DNA of 64,000 bases from Pseudogymnoascus destructans (taxonomy: Eukaryota; Ascomycota; Leotiomycetes; Thelebolales; Thelebolaceae): contig NW_020167528.1 in the NCBI RefSeq assembly GCF_001641265.1, positions 620,001-684,000 of the forward strand, read 5' to 3'. Each line of letters begins with the position of its first letter. Position 1 is the stretch's first letter. Below, piece by piece: positions 1 through 10,683 of the stretch. The notes below the pieces were generated by a model, which was given only the letters and a program-made list of their open reading frames with translations, did not search any database and was not told the DNA's origin. A program made the translations under genes and the position numbers.

Positions 1-409
1 TTGAATTACTAATCAGTCTAGTGGTCCCTATCCCCAAATTCCCCCGCTTTTTGCCGTGTTGTAGCCTTGTAACTTTCTTTATCTTAGTATCGTCTAAAGT
101 AGTTTAGTTCCACCTAATCTACGGAGCAACGACAAGACCCCTTCCCCGCTACTTGTGAGATGGTTGGACGTCAGCTGTCGAACCCCCAATTCCGCAAACA
201 GTCAATGTAAACAAACCCGCCAGGCAACTCCAAGAGCCTCATCAACTTTATTCATGTACATAAATATACGAAATCGATGCGGTGACTGCTCCTAACACCC
301 TAAGAGCTCCAAAAAGGACGCGTCTTTTTTATTGTCGCGAGTTGGAACGCGCTTCCGCTGTCCAAAGCTTCATGAGCAACTACGTAGTCGAAGCTACACA
401 ATCAAGAAC
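1..409. other. 5' flank of the AT-hook gene
   Basis: AT-rich flank with no recognisable gene. The reading frame of the downstream gene stays open back to an ATG at 332, but the residues between 332 and 409 look like leader rather than protein, so this stretch is most simply promoter plus 5' UTR. Confidence 0.5.
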
Positions 410-3400
410 ATGTCTTATAATATGGCAGACATTTTATCTTCCTCGCCGGACCCTTTCAATGACACTCCGACCTTCTCATCACCTTCAAAATCTATCCGAC
501 AATCGAGAGCCCGCAGGTCACAACAAATGTACGGCAGCTCGCCAACCAAACAAACGTTCGAATTGGACGTCGGCAATGACCTCTCGCCGCAAAAAATAAG
601 GGTCACCGTCGAAGCGGAGAACAACAAGGAGAACTCCTACCCTGAATTTTCGGACCTAAGATCTCCCTCGCCATCGCCTTACTATGCTTCTTCAAGACGC
701 CCAAACATGCGAACAACTACCACAACAGTCCCGCTCAAGGGCCTCTCGGATTCCGAAGAAGACAGCCCTGCCGCGCCGCCAAAACGCGGTCGCGGTCGCC
801 CACGAAAGTCAATAGGCACCCCAGTGCCCGCGAAAACCAGAAATGTAACTCCCGCTGGAAAGTCTCCTAGGAGGAGGAGAACACTGGGAAGTCTGGTGGA
901 TGGTGATGACGAGGAGGACTGGGATTTCGCGATTGGGAAGAGCGTCAAGGTTGGAAGAGGCAAAGGACGGTCACGATCAAGATCTGTTAAATCGGTTACT
1001 CGAAAAACGCCTGCTGCGAAATCGATGGGGCCTTCGTCAGATCTGCCGGATTCGAGTGTTGCGAACAAGAGGGGTAGAAGACAGTCGTTGCTGCCGGAGG
1101 TAATCCCGATACTGGAAGATCTGACGGGACATAGCTCGCCGGCAGAGGAGTCATTTGAAGAGGTGCATCCAGATGATAACATACCATTGAGTCCTATGGA
1201 ACAAAATACAATGGGGTCTCATTCGGAATATTCCACAATCCGATCTACATCCACTGCATTCGGCGAGGATGTCACGGTCGCCCAGTTTGACAGGGAGAGA
1301 ACACCTGAAGCGGAGGGGTGGTCGAGTCCGAGAGTTGTCTCAGCTATCCCCAGACACCTCCAGGATAGGGCCAGCTCGAGACGGGGGTCGCCACTTGTCC
1401 ATCAGGCGCTGGAGGAGGTCCCTCGTTCATATCTGTTCGCGAATGAGATTGGCTCTGAAGATTATCGGTCCCAGCATGAGGAAGAGCACAACTACGATGA
1501 TGAGGCTGAAGATGGCCTTGATGATCTCCAGGAGTTTGATACGATCCTGGAAAGTGAGGGATTTAGCATGATATCGGTTGATTCGGTACCTTTGTTGCGG
1601 GAACACTTCAGCAGCCCTTTTATTCAGAGCAAGCCGGTTGAGTCTGTATCTTCGTCTGAAGAACGTGAAGCAGAATACAGAAGCGACAACAGATCCTCAT
1701 CGGGCATGTCATCTCCAGCAGAAGCATCTTCATCGAAACGTCGAAGCTTTGATAATATACAGACCGCCCAGCAAAGCTTAGTTAATGTTTCCGCTTCGAA
1801 TAATTATGCTAGGTCCCAGCCTACCACGAGTAGCCCGCGCGACCAGGACCATGAGGCGGATGCCACTGAACATTTCCAAGAAGGAAGCTCTGTGGCTGAA
1901 TCTGCGCTCCTTGCTCCGCCTGTTGAGGCTACCACTACCTCTATTAGAGATGCTGAACTCCCCCAAACACCTTGGCTCCCAACTCCCCAAGAGGCACCAT
2001 CGCCAGATAACGACTCAACTGGGCCATCTGCCCAGGTAACCTCTCAGGATAAAGTACCGTCAGTTACGAACAGGGAAAGCGTTCACGTTGAGTCAACTGC
2101 GGATTCGTCGATGAATATGCCTCAGATGAGATCGTCACCTCCGTCATTCGCAGCTCCTCGATACACATACACGGCACATCTACGACAACGTAAATCACTA
2201 GGACTAACCGAAACCCCATCAATCGTGTTCTCATCGCCGTCTCTACCTCCCCCAAAGCAAAGGCCAGCTCCGAGAGAACAGTTGCCGAGTACGACAGAGA
2301 TTAATGGAGCGCCAAAGCCACACTTGTCTTCAAGTGTCATTGCAGGCCGTGCTCTTCAAGAAATCGTCGTTCCAAATTCGGCAAGCACGCATTCATCGTT
2401 CCTTCGCAGCCCATTCAAAAGCCCAAACGCGAGGAGACACCCATTATCTCCAACTGAGGAGCCGACGAAGGAACCTGTGGTTCAGCCTTCGAAACTGGAC
2501 TCCTCTGTCCCCGGACTCGGGCCAATGTCATGGCGCAACCTTTCTCACAGCAGAACATTAAGCGGGGCCGCAGATGAGCGAAAGCCAGGCTTCATGAAGA
2601 ATATCCCCTTGATTGTCGATGACCCATTCCTGGCAGAGGCATCTGAGCAGTTACGCTCACCTTCTCCGGAGGAAAAAGATGACTATTCTCTGGGGCTGCC
2701 TACGCCGGGTCAGGCTAGGAATCCCCAGATTGTTAACTTGGTAACTCAGGATACGAATACGGTTCGCTATTCTGATGAGATGAGCTGGCAAGCTGAGTAT
2801 CCTGTGATGAGGACGCCTCCGCGAGATGACAATGAAGGGTCTGGAAGCGGTAAGGCTACGGCTGGCTCTTCTCGCACTGGGGGGCGTCAAATGGAATCTC
2901 AGAAGCAAAAACAAAGAGATGCATGGCTAGATGATAAGGCTGAAACCACCCAACATCTGGGACTAGACTTAACGCAGGTATATGTCGTGCCATCGGATCT
3001 ACCAACGATTAACAGCACTCCACTCATAACACAATCTGAACCCGCTCCGAAAGCCAATGCTGTCGAAGATGTTTTTGACGATGAAGACATATGGCTAGCC
3101 GAAGCGCGTAGTAACTCATCGCCATCTATAGGGAAGCCTGTTGATATAGCCCCTAAACAAGCCCCGTTGGAAAGGCCGAGACGCAGCAAACTCCCAAGTC
3201 CATGGAGGCAGAACAGCAGACGATTGGTATACAGCGACGAACTTGCCGCTAAGGATTCATCGCCGTTAAACAAGAATGAAACCTCGACTGCATCACCGGC
3301 GATTGAGGCACGGAGCGCAGCACTTCCGGCGCCACCAGCAATTGCCCCCAAGGCTACCTTGGTACCAAAAGATGACATGAAGGCAACCAGTGTGCTAGCT

Positions 3401-4525
3401 AGATTAACCCAATCGCAGCTTGCACCGAAGGCTGTTCTATTGTCGAAAAGCACTTCCTGGCCCTCTGATTTACCTTCGGGTGCGCCACAACTGGGAACAT
3501 TGCGACGGAGCATTGAACTGCCAAAGCCACAATCAAGGCCTTTTATGGCAGCAGCAGAGCGGCCACAGGCGCCCCCCGTCACGGAATATTATGACCAAAC
3601 AGAGCTATCAACTTGGGACCTCCCGCAGAAGCAGAATTTCAAACCAAGGATTACACCACGACAGAGCAATATCTTGGGTATTTCAGCCCTGCTCGCGTCG
3701 TCTCCTGTCAAGAAGCCCGAGCCTTCCTATGCTGAGGATGATACCATCGCATCGCCAACGCAGAGTTTGCCAGCAGCCGAGCAATACAACGACACGACGG
3801 AGGAAGCAGACTTCATCCAACAAGACGACTCTCAGTTTGCCTCAGATGAGGATCCAACAAGGGAGGAGGAATACACCCAAGACCTCCCCACCCCCGAACG
3901 CTCCCACATCTGCTCCCCCTCCGCCCTCTCCGACCTCTCCCAACTCTCCCGCACCTCCTCCCTCGACGAATCCTCCCGCCTCTCCACCACCCCCGCACGC
4001 CCAAACCCCTACCGCCGCCCCTCCGCCCCCTCACCACTAAAATCCTGTCTCCGCCACCCCAGCACCGCCTCCCCCACCAAAGCCGTCGTCTTCAGTGCCA
4101 CCACCGCCGCGTCCCCTTCAGTGGTAAAGCCGCGGTTTATGGAGGACGCGGAGTGGACGAAGAGCCATTGGCTGTCTTTGAGATCAATTTACTGGGATTA
4201 TAAGAAGAACCCAACGCCGACGGCTGAGATTCCGATGTCGGTGAGGGAGAGCGAGTATGCGGGGAAGACGGTGTGGGGGAGGGAGGCGGATGGGAGTGAT
4301 AGTTTGGTGATGGAGGTTTGGATGGTGGATGTGGTGCATATGTTTCTTGATGAGGCGGAGGAGGAGGGGATGTTGTGGGATGAGGCGTTTGTGTGTAAGA
4401 GGCTTTATGGGCTGGTGGGGATGGAGAGGAAGAGGAAGAAGGAGGAGGTTGAGCTGGCGATGAAGGTGGAGGAGGAGGCGGAGAAGAAGAAGGGGATTTT
4501 GGGGTTGGGGATGGGGTGGTTGTGA
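410..4525 (+). CDS. Large disordered AT-hook protein, function unknown
   Basis: Single-exon gene for about 1,371 residues. I place the start at 410 (MSYNMADIL...); a second ATG at 422 and an upstream one at 332 are alternatives. Near residues 126-135 sits a canonical AT-hook core (RGRGRPRKS), which in known proteins inserts in the minor groove of AT-rich DNA. Most of the rest is Ser/Pro/Glu-rich, low in hydrophobics and probably disordered. The only segment that looks folded is the last ~130 residues, with Trp-rich text (EWTKSHWLSLRSIYWDY) followed by a Lys/Glu-rich helix. A nuclear, chromatin-associated role is inferred from the AT-hook and the basic patches; I do not recognise the family beyond fungal proteins of this type. 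The codon choice becomes C-rich around 3,880-4,110 and G-rich after 4,140, a local compositional swing within the gene. Confidence 0.8.
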   Translation: MSYNMADILSSSPDPFNDTPTFSSPSKSIRQSRARRSQQMYGSSPTKQTFELDVGNDLSPQKIRVTVEAENNKENSYPEFSDLRSPSPSPYYASSRRPNMRTTTTTVPLKGLSDSEEDSPAAPPKRGRGRPRKSIGTPVPAKTRNVTPAGKSPRRRRTLGSLVDGDDEEDWDFAIGKSVKVGRGKGRSRSRSVKSVTRKTPAAKSMGPSSDLPDSSVANKRGRRQSLLPEVIPILEDLTGHSSPAEESFEEVHPDDNIPLSPMEQNTMGSHSEYSTIRSTSTAFGEDVTVAQFDRERTPEAEGWSSPRVVSAIPRHLQDRASSRRGSPLVHQALEEVPRSYLFANEIGSEDYRSQHEEEHNYDDEAEDGLDDLQEFDTILESEGFSMISVDSVPLLREHFSSPFIQSKPVESVSSSEEREAEYRSDNRSSSGMSSPAEASSSKRRSFDNIQTAQQSLVNVSASNNYARSQPTTSSPRDQDHEADATEHFQEGSSVAESALLAPPVEATTTSIRDAELPQTPWLPTPQEAPSPDNDSTGPSAQVTSQDKVPSVTNRESVHVESTADSSMNMPQMRSSPPSFAAPRYTYTAHLRQRKSLGLTETPSIVFSSPSLPPPKQRPAPREQLPSTTEINGAPKPHLSSSVIAGRALQEIVVPNSASTHSSFLRSPFKSPNARRHPLSPTEEPTKEPVVQPSKLDSSVPGLGPMSWRNLSHSRTLSGAADERKPGFMKNIPLIVDDPFLAEASEQLRSPSPEEKDDYSLGLPTPGQARNPQIVNLVTQDTNTVRYSDEMSWQAEYPVMRTPPRDDNEGSGSGKATAGSSRTGGRQMESQKQKQRDAWLDDKAETTQHLGLDLTQVYVVPSDLPTINSTPLITQSEPAPKANAVEDVFDDEDIWLAEARSNSSPSIGKPVDIAPKQAPLERPRRSKLPSPWRQNSRRLVYSDELAAKDSSPLNKNETSTASPAIEARSAALPAPPAIAPKATLVPKDDMKATSVLARLTQSQLAPKAVLLSKSTSWPSDLPSGAPQLGTLRRSIELPKPQSRPFMAAAERPQAPPVTEYYDQTELSTWDLPQKQNFKPRITPRQSNILGISALLASSPVKKPEPSYAEDDTIASPTQSLPAAEQYNDTTEEADFIQQDDSQFASDEDPTREEEYTQDLPTPERSHICSPSALSDLSQLSRTSSLDESSRLSTTPARPNPYRRPSAPSPLKSCLRHPSTASPTKAVVFSATTAASPSVVKPRFMEDAEWTKSHWLSLRSIYWDYKKNPTPTAEIPMSVRESEYAGKTVWGREADGSDSLVMEVWMVDVVHMFLDEAEEEGMLWDEAFVCKRLYGLVGMERKRKKEEVELAMKVEEEAEKKKGILGLGMGWL

Positions 4526-4767
4526 GGAGTGGTGTAGGGATATAGTGTGATACTGTTTGGAGTGGCGGGCTACTGTTGTATATACCTCATTGTTAGGAGT
4601 TGGTCGGGAATCACGAATTACGTTACAGTCACAAACGTGAACTAGTCCAGAGTAAAAAAAACACATAATGAGTAATGCACGCCTTAATATTCTCGATCCG
4701 CCCATGTAGCGCCTCTATTTAATACAAGCCTTTTGCCTCATCCCCAGCCCTCACCCTCCAAAGCCAC

Positions 4768-6139
4768 TCACTCAAGCTGCGACGCCTGGTTCGTATAAAG
4801 CACATCCACGACACCACTCAGCTTCGCAATCGTCGCCAACGCCGATTCATACCCCTCATCCGGCTCCGTCTCATCGAAAATAATCAGACACCCCGCGCCC
4901 TGATCCAAGACGCCGATAATCACCTTATCGAGAATCATCTGCGACAGCTTCCGCTCCACCTGCTGCTCATCCAGCCCTACCATCTTGGCGATGTGCGCGA
5001 TCTCGACGCGCGAGAAGGGCTCGATCACCTTGATCAGGTTCTGCTCGAGCATGGAATCGTACAGTCGACGCAGGTGGTTGCGGATGAAGGTGTCGCTGCC
5101 GAGCTCGTACTTGTAGTCGCCCAGCGCGGCTTCGTATTCCTCGAGCGACCGGTTCGCGTGTGCGCGCGCGACGGCTTTCATGGCTTCGAGGTTCTTGCCG
5201 GCGTACTTGACGGCCTGCTTGGACGTCATGAGCTGCGCGATGTCGTCATTGAGGTTCAGCATGATCTTGCAGAGCAACATGTACTGCAGTGCCGCGGTGG
5301 CCTTCGCCGGCTCATTCTGGGTATGGTACCCATCGAGCGCCTCGATAAAGTACGAGAACGCGGTATTGAAATCCTTGTCCTCCGCATGCAGCATCCCAGA
5401 TTGCATGTCCAGCCCTGCCTGCAGGAGAGGGGGGGTGTAAACCGACGCGGCGGAGGTGCGGGCGCTGGTTAGGGCGGCGCGGCCTTTGGCGACGTTGCCG
5501 AGGGCGTGGTAGACGCGAGATTCGAGGAGTTGGACTTCGACGAGGACGAGCTTGTCGTCGAGGCGCTTGAGTTCGCGGAGGAGGCTGTTGATGAGGGTGA
5601 GGGCGTCGTAGTAGGATTGCTTCGCCATGTGCAGGGCGACGAGGCGAGTTTCGAGATTCTGACGCAGGAAGCTGCGGCGCTCGGAGGTGGCCCATTCTAT
5701 GCAGGATTTTGTGACGGAGATTTGGGTGTCGGTCGTGTTGGGGATTTTGTGGAAGAGGTCGAGGAGGGAGCGGACTGGGGGGTGTTAGCCTTGCGTTGTT
5801 GGGGGGAGGTTGTTGTCCAGTGCTTACCAAGTTTGGCTGTCTTTGCCTTTGCAAACGACGACAGAACTGTCCGGCTTGTTGTGATTAGGTTGACAAGCTC
5901 ATCGGTTTTCCTGTTAATGTAAGCAAAGGTCATCCATATCCACTCAAATAAACATACTGCTCATCTCGATACAGCTCTCCCAGCTTCACCAGCGCCGTCT
6001 CAAACTCCCGCACGGCCGCATCGTTGGTTGCGGATGGGGTTTTCGAGAGGATATCCTTGTATAGTGCCTCCGCTTTCCTTGGTTCCGTCTTCACCAGCCT
6101 CTCAGCTTCTATTATCCGATCTGAATCTACCGGCGCCAT
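4768..6139 (-). CDS. RPN6: 26S proteasome regulatory subunit Rpn6 (PSMD11)
   Basis: Lid subunit of the 19S regulatory particle, which clamps lid and ATPase ring to the 20S core. Three exons on the minus strand: 6139-5958, 5910-5828 and 5774-4768, with introns 5911-5957 (GTATGT) and 5775-5827 (GTAAGC). The spliced product is 423 residues, matching the usual ~420. The N-terminal helical solenoid begins with the family text VKTEPRKAEALYKDIL and LITTSRTVLSSFAKAKTAK. The C-terminal PCI/winged-helix part ends with GVLDQGAGCLIIFDE, a hallmark of Rpn6, and a Gln-Leu-Glu terminus. It is divergently arranged with SOF1, the two starts lying 209 bp apart. No key segment is missing. Confidence 0.96.
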
Positions 6140-6348
6140 TTTGATGTTGTGTGATTGAGGGTGGTTTGGCGTACCGTCTTGCGTAGCTTTAGTCGCCTTG
6201 GGCGACAGCTTGACGCACTAGCGCATAGTCACGTGATCTACGATAAAGCATCCCTGCTCGAAAAAGTTCGAGACGAGGCTTCGATAAACGGCCTCTGCGA
6301 ACTTCTCATGAACCAACAGTAAATGGGAATCCAACTGTTCAGCACATC
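6140..6348. promoter_or_regulatory. Shared promoter of RPN6 and SOF1
   Basis: The 209 bp between two divergent start codons must hold both core promoters. No clear TATA box is visible, as expected for housekeeping genes. The assignment rests on position only. Confidence 0.6.
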
Positions 6349-7741
6349 ATGGTATGTGAAGGACTACTTTTTAATATAGGGAATTGGTGCTAATACTCAA
6401 ATTTAGAAGATTAAAGCGCTCACGCGCTCAGCGGCCACGGCGCAAGCGCCAGGTTCTGATGTCGCCAGACAGCCTCGCAACCTTGATCCAGCATTACATC
6501 CCTTCGAAAGAGCAAGGGAATATACTCGTGCGCTCAATGCGACGAAGCTGGAACGTATGTTTGCCGCACCATTTATTGGGCAACTCGGCAAGGGCCATGT
6601 GGACGGAGTCTACACCATGGCGAAGGACCCGAATTCCCTGCACCGATTTGCAAGTGGCAGTGGTGACGGGATAGTAAAGGTCTGGGATTTAACTAGCAGG
6701 GAGGAAATATGGAATGTCGGTGCCCATGAGAATATTGTTAAGAGTATGAGTTGGACGAGAGACCAGAAACTCTTGACTTGCGCCTCGGATCGGTCGATCA
6801 AGCTCTTCGATCCTTACAACACACCGTCTGGAACGGCGCCATTAGCAACATGGCTGGGTACGAATGCCTTTACGGGAATATCGCACCACAGGTCGAACAA
6901 TGCTTTTGCTGCTTCGTCGGGGGTTATTTCTATCTACGACCTCGAGAGGTTTACCGCCCCGCCAGAGGTGCTCAAATGGCCAACATCCACAGACACCATC
7001 ACCACCGTGCAATTCAACCAAGTCGAGACCTCCATCCTAGCCTCCTGCGCAACAGACAGGTCGATCGTACTATACGACCTACGCACCTCAATGCCCCTCG
7101 CAAAGACAGTGCTGAACTTCGCATCCAACGCCATTGCCTGGAACCCCATGGAAGCCTTCAACTTCGCCGTAGCAAACGAAGACCACAACATCTACATCTT
7201 CGACATGAGGAAGATGAACAAAGCCCTTAACGTTCTCAAAGACCATGTCGCAGCAGTCATGGACGTCGAGTACAGCCCCACCGGTGAGGAACTCGTGAGT
7301 GCCTCCTACGACCGCACCATCCGCATCTGGAAGGCGCGCAGCGGACACTCCAGAGACATCTACCACACCAAGCGTATGCAGCGCGTCTTCTCCACCAAGT
7401 TCACTCCGGACTCGAAATACATCCTCTCCGGCTCCGACGACGGAAACATCCGCTTATGGCGCGCCGAGTCGTCGAGACGCGAGGGTATCAAGTCCGCCAA
7501 GCAACGACAGGCATTAGAATACAACGCCGCTCTGTCAGAGAGGTATCAGCATATGCCCGAGATTCGCCGTATCAAGAGACACAGACATGTGCCGAAGGTG
7601 ATTAAGAAGGCTGGGGAGATCAAGGCGGAGGAGCTTAAGGCTATTAAGCGCAGGATTGAGAATGAGCGGAAGCATACTAAGAAGCAGTTCCAGAAGAGGA
7701 AGCCGGAGCGCGAGAAGATGGTGTTGGTCAACGAAAAGTAA
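6349..7741 (+). CDS. SOF1: WD40 protein Sof1/DCAF13, SSU processome
   Basis: Component of the U3 snoRNP/small-subunit processome needed for 18S rRNA processing in the nucleolus. The first exon contributes only the ATG (6349-6351); a 55-bp intron (6352-6406, GTATGT...TTTAG) follows and exon 2 runs 6407-7741, giving 445 residues. The spliced N-terminus MKIKALTRSA and the downstream NLDPALHPFERAREYTRAL match the strongly conserved Sof1 start, which is why I accept the one-codon exon. WD repeats are visible as GDGIVKVWDL, DRSIKLFDP, DRSIVLYDL, DRTIRIWKA and DGNIRLWRA. The basic Sof1-like tail (EIRRIKRHRHVPKVIKK...) is complete. It shares a promoter with RPN6. Confidence 0.95.
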
Positions 7742-8156
7742 ATTTTGTGGGCAGGGGGGATTTTGGGGAACATACCAGGCGTTGTTGGGTGGGTCGGTTC
7801 AGCATTGTTTGGAGTTGGGTTATATAGACACTCCCAGTGTACGGGATGAAGTACAAAATTGAACAAATTCACGACTACCGGCGTCAGCCAGCCTTCACTA
7901 TTCTAGCTGTTCAGTGAGAATATATGTCTGTTCACGAAATGCTATCCCGCGTGCAGGGGTGGTAAAGACGACAACGGTAAGCCTTCAACTGTTTCTATGC
8001 GTTTATATCAATCGCTTTCATTCTTATTTTATATTTCACGGGGCAGTTTCACAATTAAGCATGCACCTCAGTTATATTTAATAATTTCATTATTCATCCT
8101 ACTTGATCCCAAAACAGGCCAAGTACACTACGCTCAAATACCTCTCCTTCCACTCT
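7742..8156. other. Convergent intergenic region
   Basis: 3' ends of SOF1 and the dioxygenase gene face each other here. AT-rich UTR-like sequence; I see no gene or repeat. Confidence 0.5.
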
Positions 8157-9595
8157 CTAAGCAGAAGCAGCACTCTCAGCGGCCAGCGCCTCCTTCCTCG
8201 ACACACTAGCCGGGTCCAAATACGGCCTCTCCCCCAAGCTCACCGCGCGATTCCCCTTCCTCTCTCCATAGTTACCCTCGAGGTAATCCGGAGTAGCAGC
8301 ATGGTACACACTCCTGTTATCCCAGATCGCAAGATCATTAGGGTTCTGCCACCTGTGACGGACCTGCAGATCGTGGTTATCGACGAGCAGTCTCACGAAC
8401 CACGCCAGCAGCGCCTCGCTCTCGAGCTCGGTCACGCCGTTCACCTTGGCGACGTGCTGGCCGACGGCGAAGACGGACTTCCAGCCCGTGACGGGGTTGG
8501 TGCGGATAACGGGGTGGATGGCCTCAAGGAGCTCACCGACGTTCTCGGGGGCGCCGCGGGCCTCGGTGAAGAGCTTGAAGCCGTTCCTTTCGGCTGCCTC
8601 ATTGAAGCCGGGTTGCGCGTAGGTGGCGGTCAGGGTCTCGAGGAATTTCTGGTATGGTTCGGAGATGCGGTCGTATAGTTCGTAGCCGGAGGCCCAGAGG
8701 GTGTCTATGATTTATCAGTTTGGGTCAAGGTATGGGGTGTTGTTTTAGGACTCACCACCACCAGTCGAAGGAAGCTCAACAAGTCTGAGGATGGAGTAGT
8801 CGGAGGGGATGGGCTCGAAGGTGATGTCCGAGTGCCAGCCAATCTTTCCGTTCTGTTTCTTCTCGCCTTGGCTGTATAGCTTCGACTTCGAGTGGATATA
8901 GATCTTCTTCGCCTGGGCCGATGATATGACGCTTATCTCGTCATCCTTTCCTCCGTGCTCCCTTCCTGCGTTCGCAACAGGGTGGATATGCAACTTGGAG
9001 GTCTCGGGCTTGCCAGATAGCTCGCCGAGGCGTTGTGCGACTTCCTTCTGGAGGTCGTCTGTAAGGTTGTCTTGGGCACGGAAAAAGACGACACCACGTT
9101 GGGAGACTGGACACCTGTTAGCACTTTCTATTCTGTGTATTGTTGGGCTTTTCAAAACATACTGGTGATGGCAAGGTCTCTGAGCAGCTCGTCAGAGTTC
9201 TCCGCCTGCAAAACGGCGGCAAGGTCAACGTCGGCGTATTCACGCCCAATAACAGGAGTCACTTCAAAGTTCTTCCACGAATCGATGGCACCGCTGAGCT
9301 TCAGGGGCGCTTTGATGTAGCTGGCAGCTGGGACAACTGCTGGCTTGACGGACTCCTCAGCTGGCACTTCAGCAGCCGGAGCCTCAACAGCAGGGGCCTG
9401 GACAGCTGGGGCCTGGACAGCTGGGGCAGCCTCGACGGCTGGGGCTTGGACGGCCGGAGTTTCCTCGACAGGCTTCTGCTTCTCAACCTTAGCTTCGGAG
9501 GAGTTACCAAGGCTAACAGCTCCAAGCTTCTCCTGGATGTGCTCAGCAGTCTGCACGACGGACTCCGGGACGACTTGCTCAATAGAAGGAGCCAT
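8157..9595 (-). CDS. TauD/TfdA-type Fe(II)/2-oxoglutarate dioxygenase
   Basis: Member of the fungal sulfonate/taurine dioxygenase group (Jlp1-like), which oxidises sulfonates or related compounds using Fe(II) and 2-oxoglutarate. Three exons: 9595-9163, 9106-8756, 8704-8157; introns 9107-9162 and 8705-8755; 443 residues. The iron-binding motif is seen as WHSDITFE (His, Asp) with the distal His in SVYHAATPD, and the oxoglutarate-binding Arg is probably in NRAVSLGERPY. The text ITISQRGVVFFRAQDNLT is typical of the family. Oddly, the first ~110 residues include an Ala/Pro/Val tract of repeated PAVQAPAVEA-like units not needed for the fold. The frame is open upstream to an ATG at 9709, but MAPSIEQ at 9595 is the more natural start. 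The exact substrate cannot be read from sequence. Confidence 0.88.
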
Positions 9596-10683
9596 ATTGT
9601 CTAAGTCTTGATAGGCACTGGTGGTATTGAAATAGCGGTAGGCTTCTGTGGCTTCGGTCGAGTAGGGTAGTTGGAAGAGATGATTATAAAACAGAGTCCG
9701 GGAAGACATATTTTCGACTCTGGCTTGCAGGGCATATATATATATTTCGTCAGTGATAGCTCGCTATGTATGCAAGATCGCAATGACGCCAGATGGCAGC
9801 CTATGGCGACGATATCGATGTTCGTGCTCCTCATTGAAGCATTCTATGGCAGCTGTCGGCGACAACTACCATGCTTTGCCCGTCCTCGAGACTACCCCGC
9901 CATGGGTATCCTCATGGCGCCTTGTTTTAACATCGGCGTCGTCGGTCCCATCAACCCCGCTATCGAGCGTGCTTTCAATCAGCGCGTCCTAAGTGGCTAC
10001 GCAGCTCGATCACAAAATCTTGCATATACCTAGTGGATTAAAATAGACGGCGGTCGGTGGTTGACTTCTCCGTACTGTGATGCTGGGCAGGTTTCAAAGG
10101 TCGAGCTATGAGGGAGGTCGGCGTCTCAGGAAGAGTTGACCGATGGCGGATGGGTGATTGCGAAGGCGTCAGAAGACGTCAACGCGTTACTCTGATCAAT
10201 CAGTGTGGTCGCTAGCGACACTAGAGTTGGGCATGGTAGCTTCGTAATGTGGTGAAATGTGGTGGTTGATGGCATGGGAGTGATATGATAACACTGTGTG
10301 GGGTTATGGCGTGCTAATTAGGGAGAATATCAACACGGACAATTCAACTTTTTCCACCGACGCCGGCGAGCCAGAAAGGAGATAGCTTGTATAGTTTGAT
10401 CAGAACAATTGGTCATGAGATATTGTTTTGTGGTTGCCCTGACAATTGAGCTTACGGCGTTGATTTAGAGATTCATGGCAATCAATGAAGCTATTTGAAT
10501 AATGAATTTCTTGCCATTTGATATGCTTCAGCTGGTATCTCTGCAATAGTGAATAAATAAAAATATACAAGGTCCCAATCCAAACGCCGCGAATGCTGAT
10601 ACAGCTCCTATCGCACATATATGATAGGTGATGACGCCTTATTCTCCCCTACATTGAGGCAGCGCTCAATCCGTTCCAAAAGC
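9596..10683. other. 1.1-kb intergenic region
   Basis: Upstream of the dioxygenase gene and downstream of the dipeptidyl aminopeptidase gene. A TATATATAT run lies at about 9734-9743, a plausible TATA element for the dioxygenase. Short open frames here have no recognisable protein character. Confidence 0.5.

Noticed and set aside
682..1182. Minus-strand open frame of 166 codons inside the AT-hook gene
   Set aside because: Antisense shadow of a long coding frame with biased codon use; no domain or start context.
3813..4037. Gly/Arg-rich minus-strand frame
   Set aside because: Mirror of a C-rich Ser/Pro stretch of the AT-hook protein.
5312..5922. Several 130-180-codon frames over RPN6
   Set aside because: Other-frame shadows of conserved Rpn6 exons.
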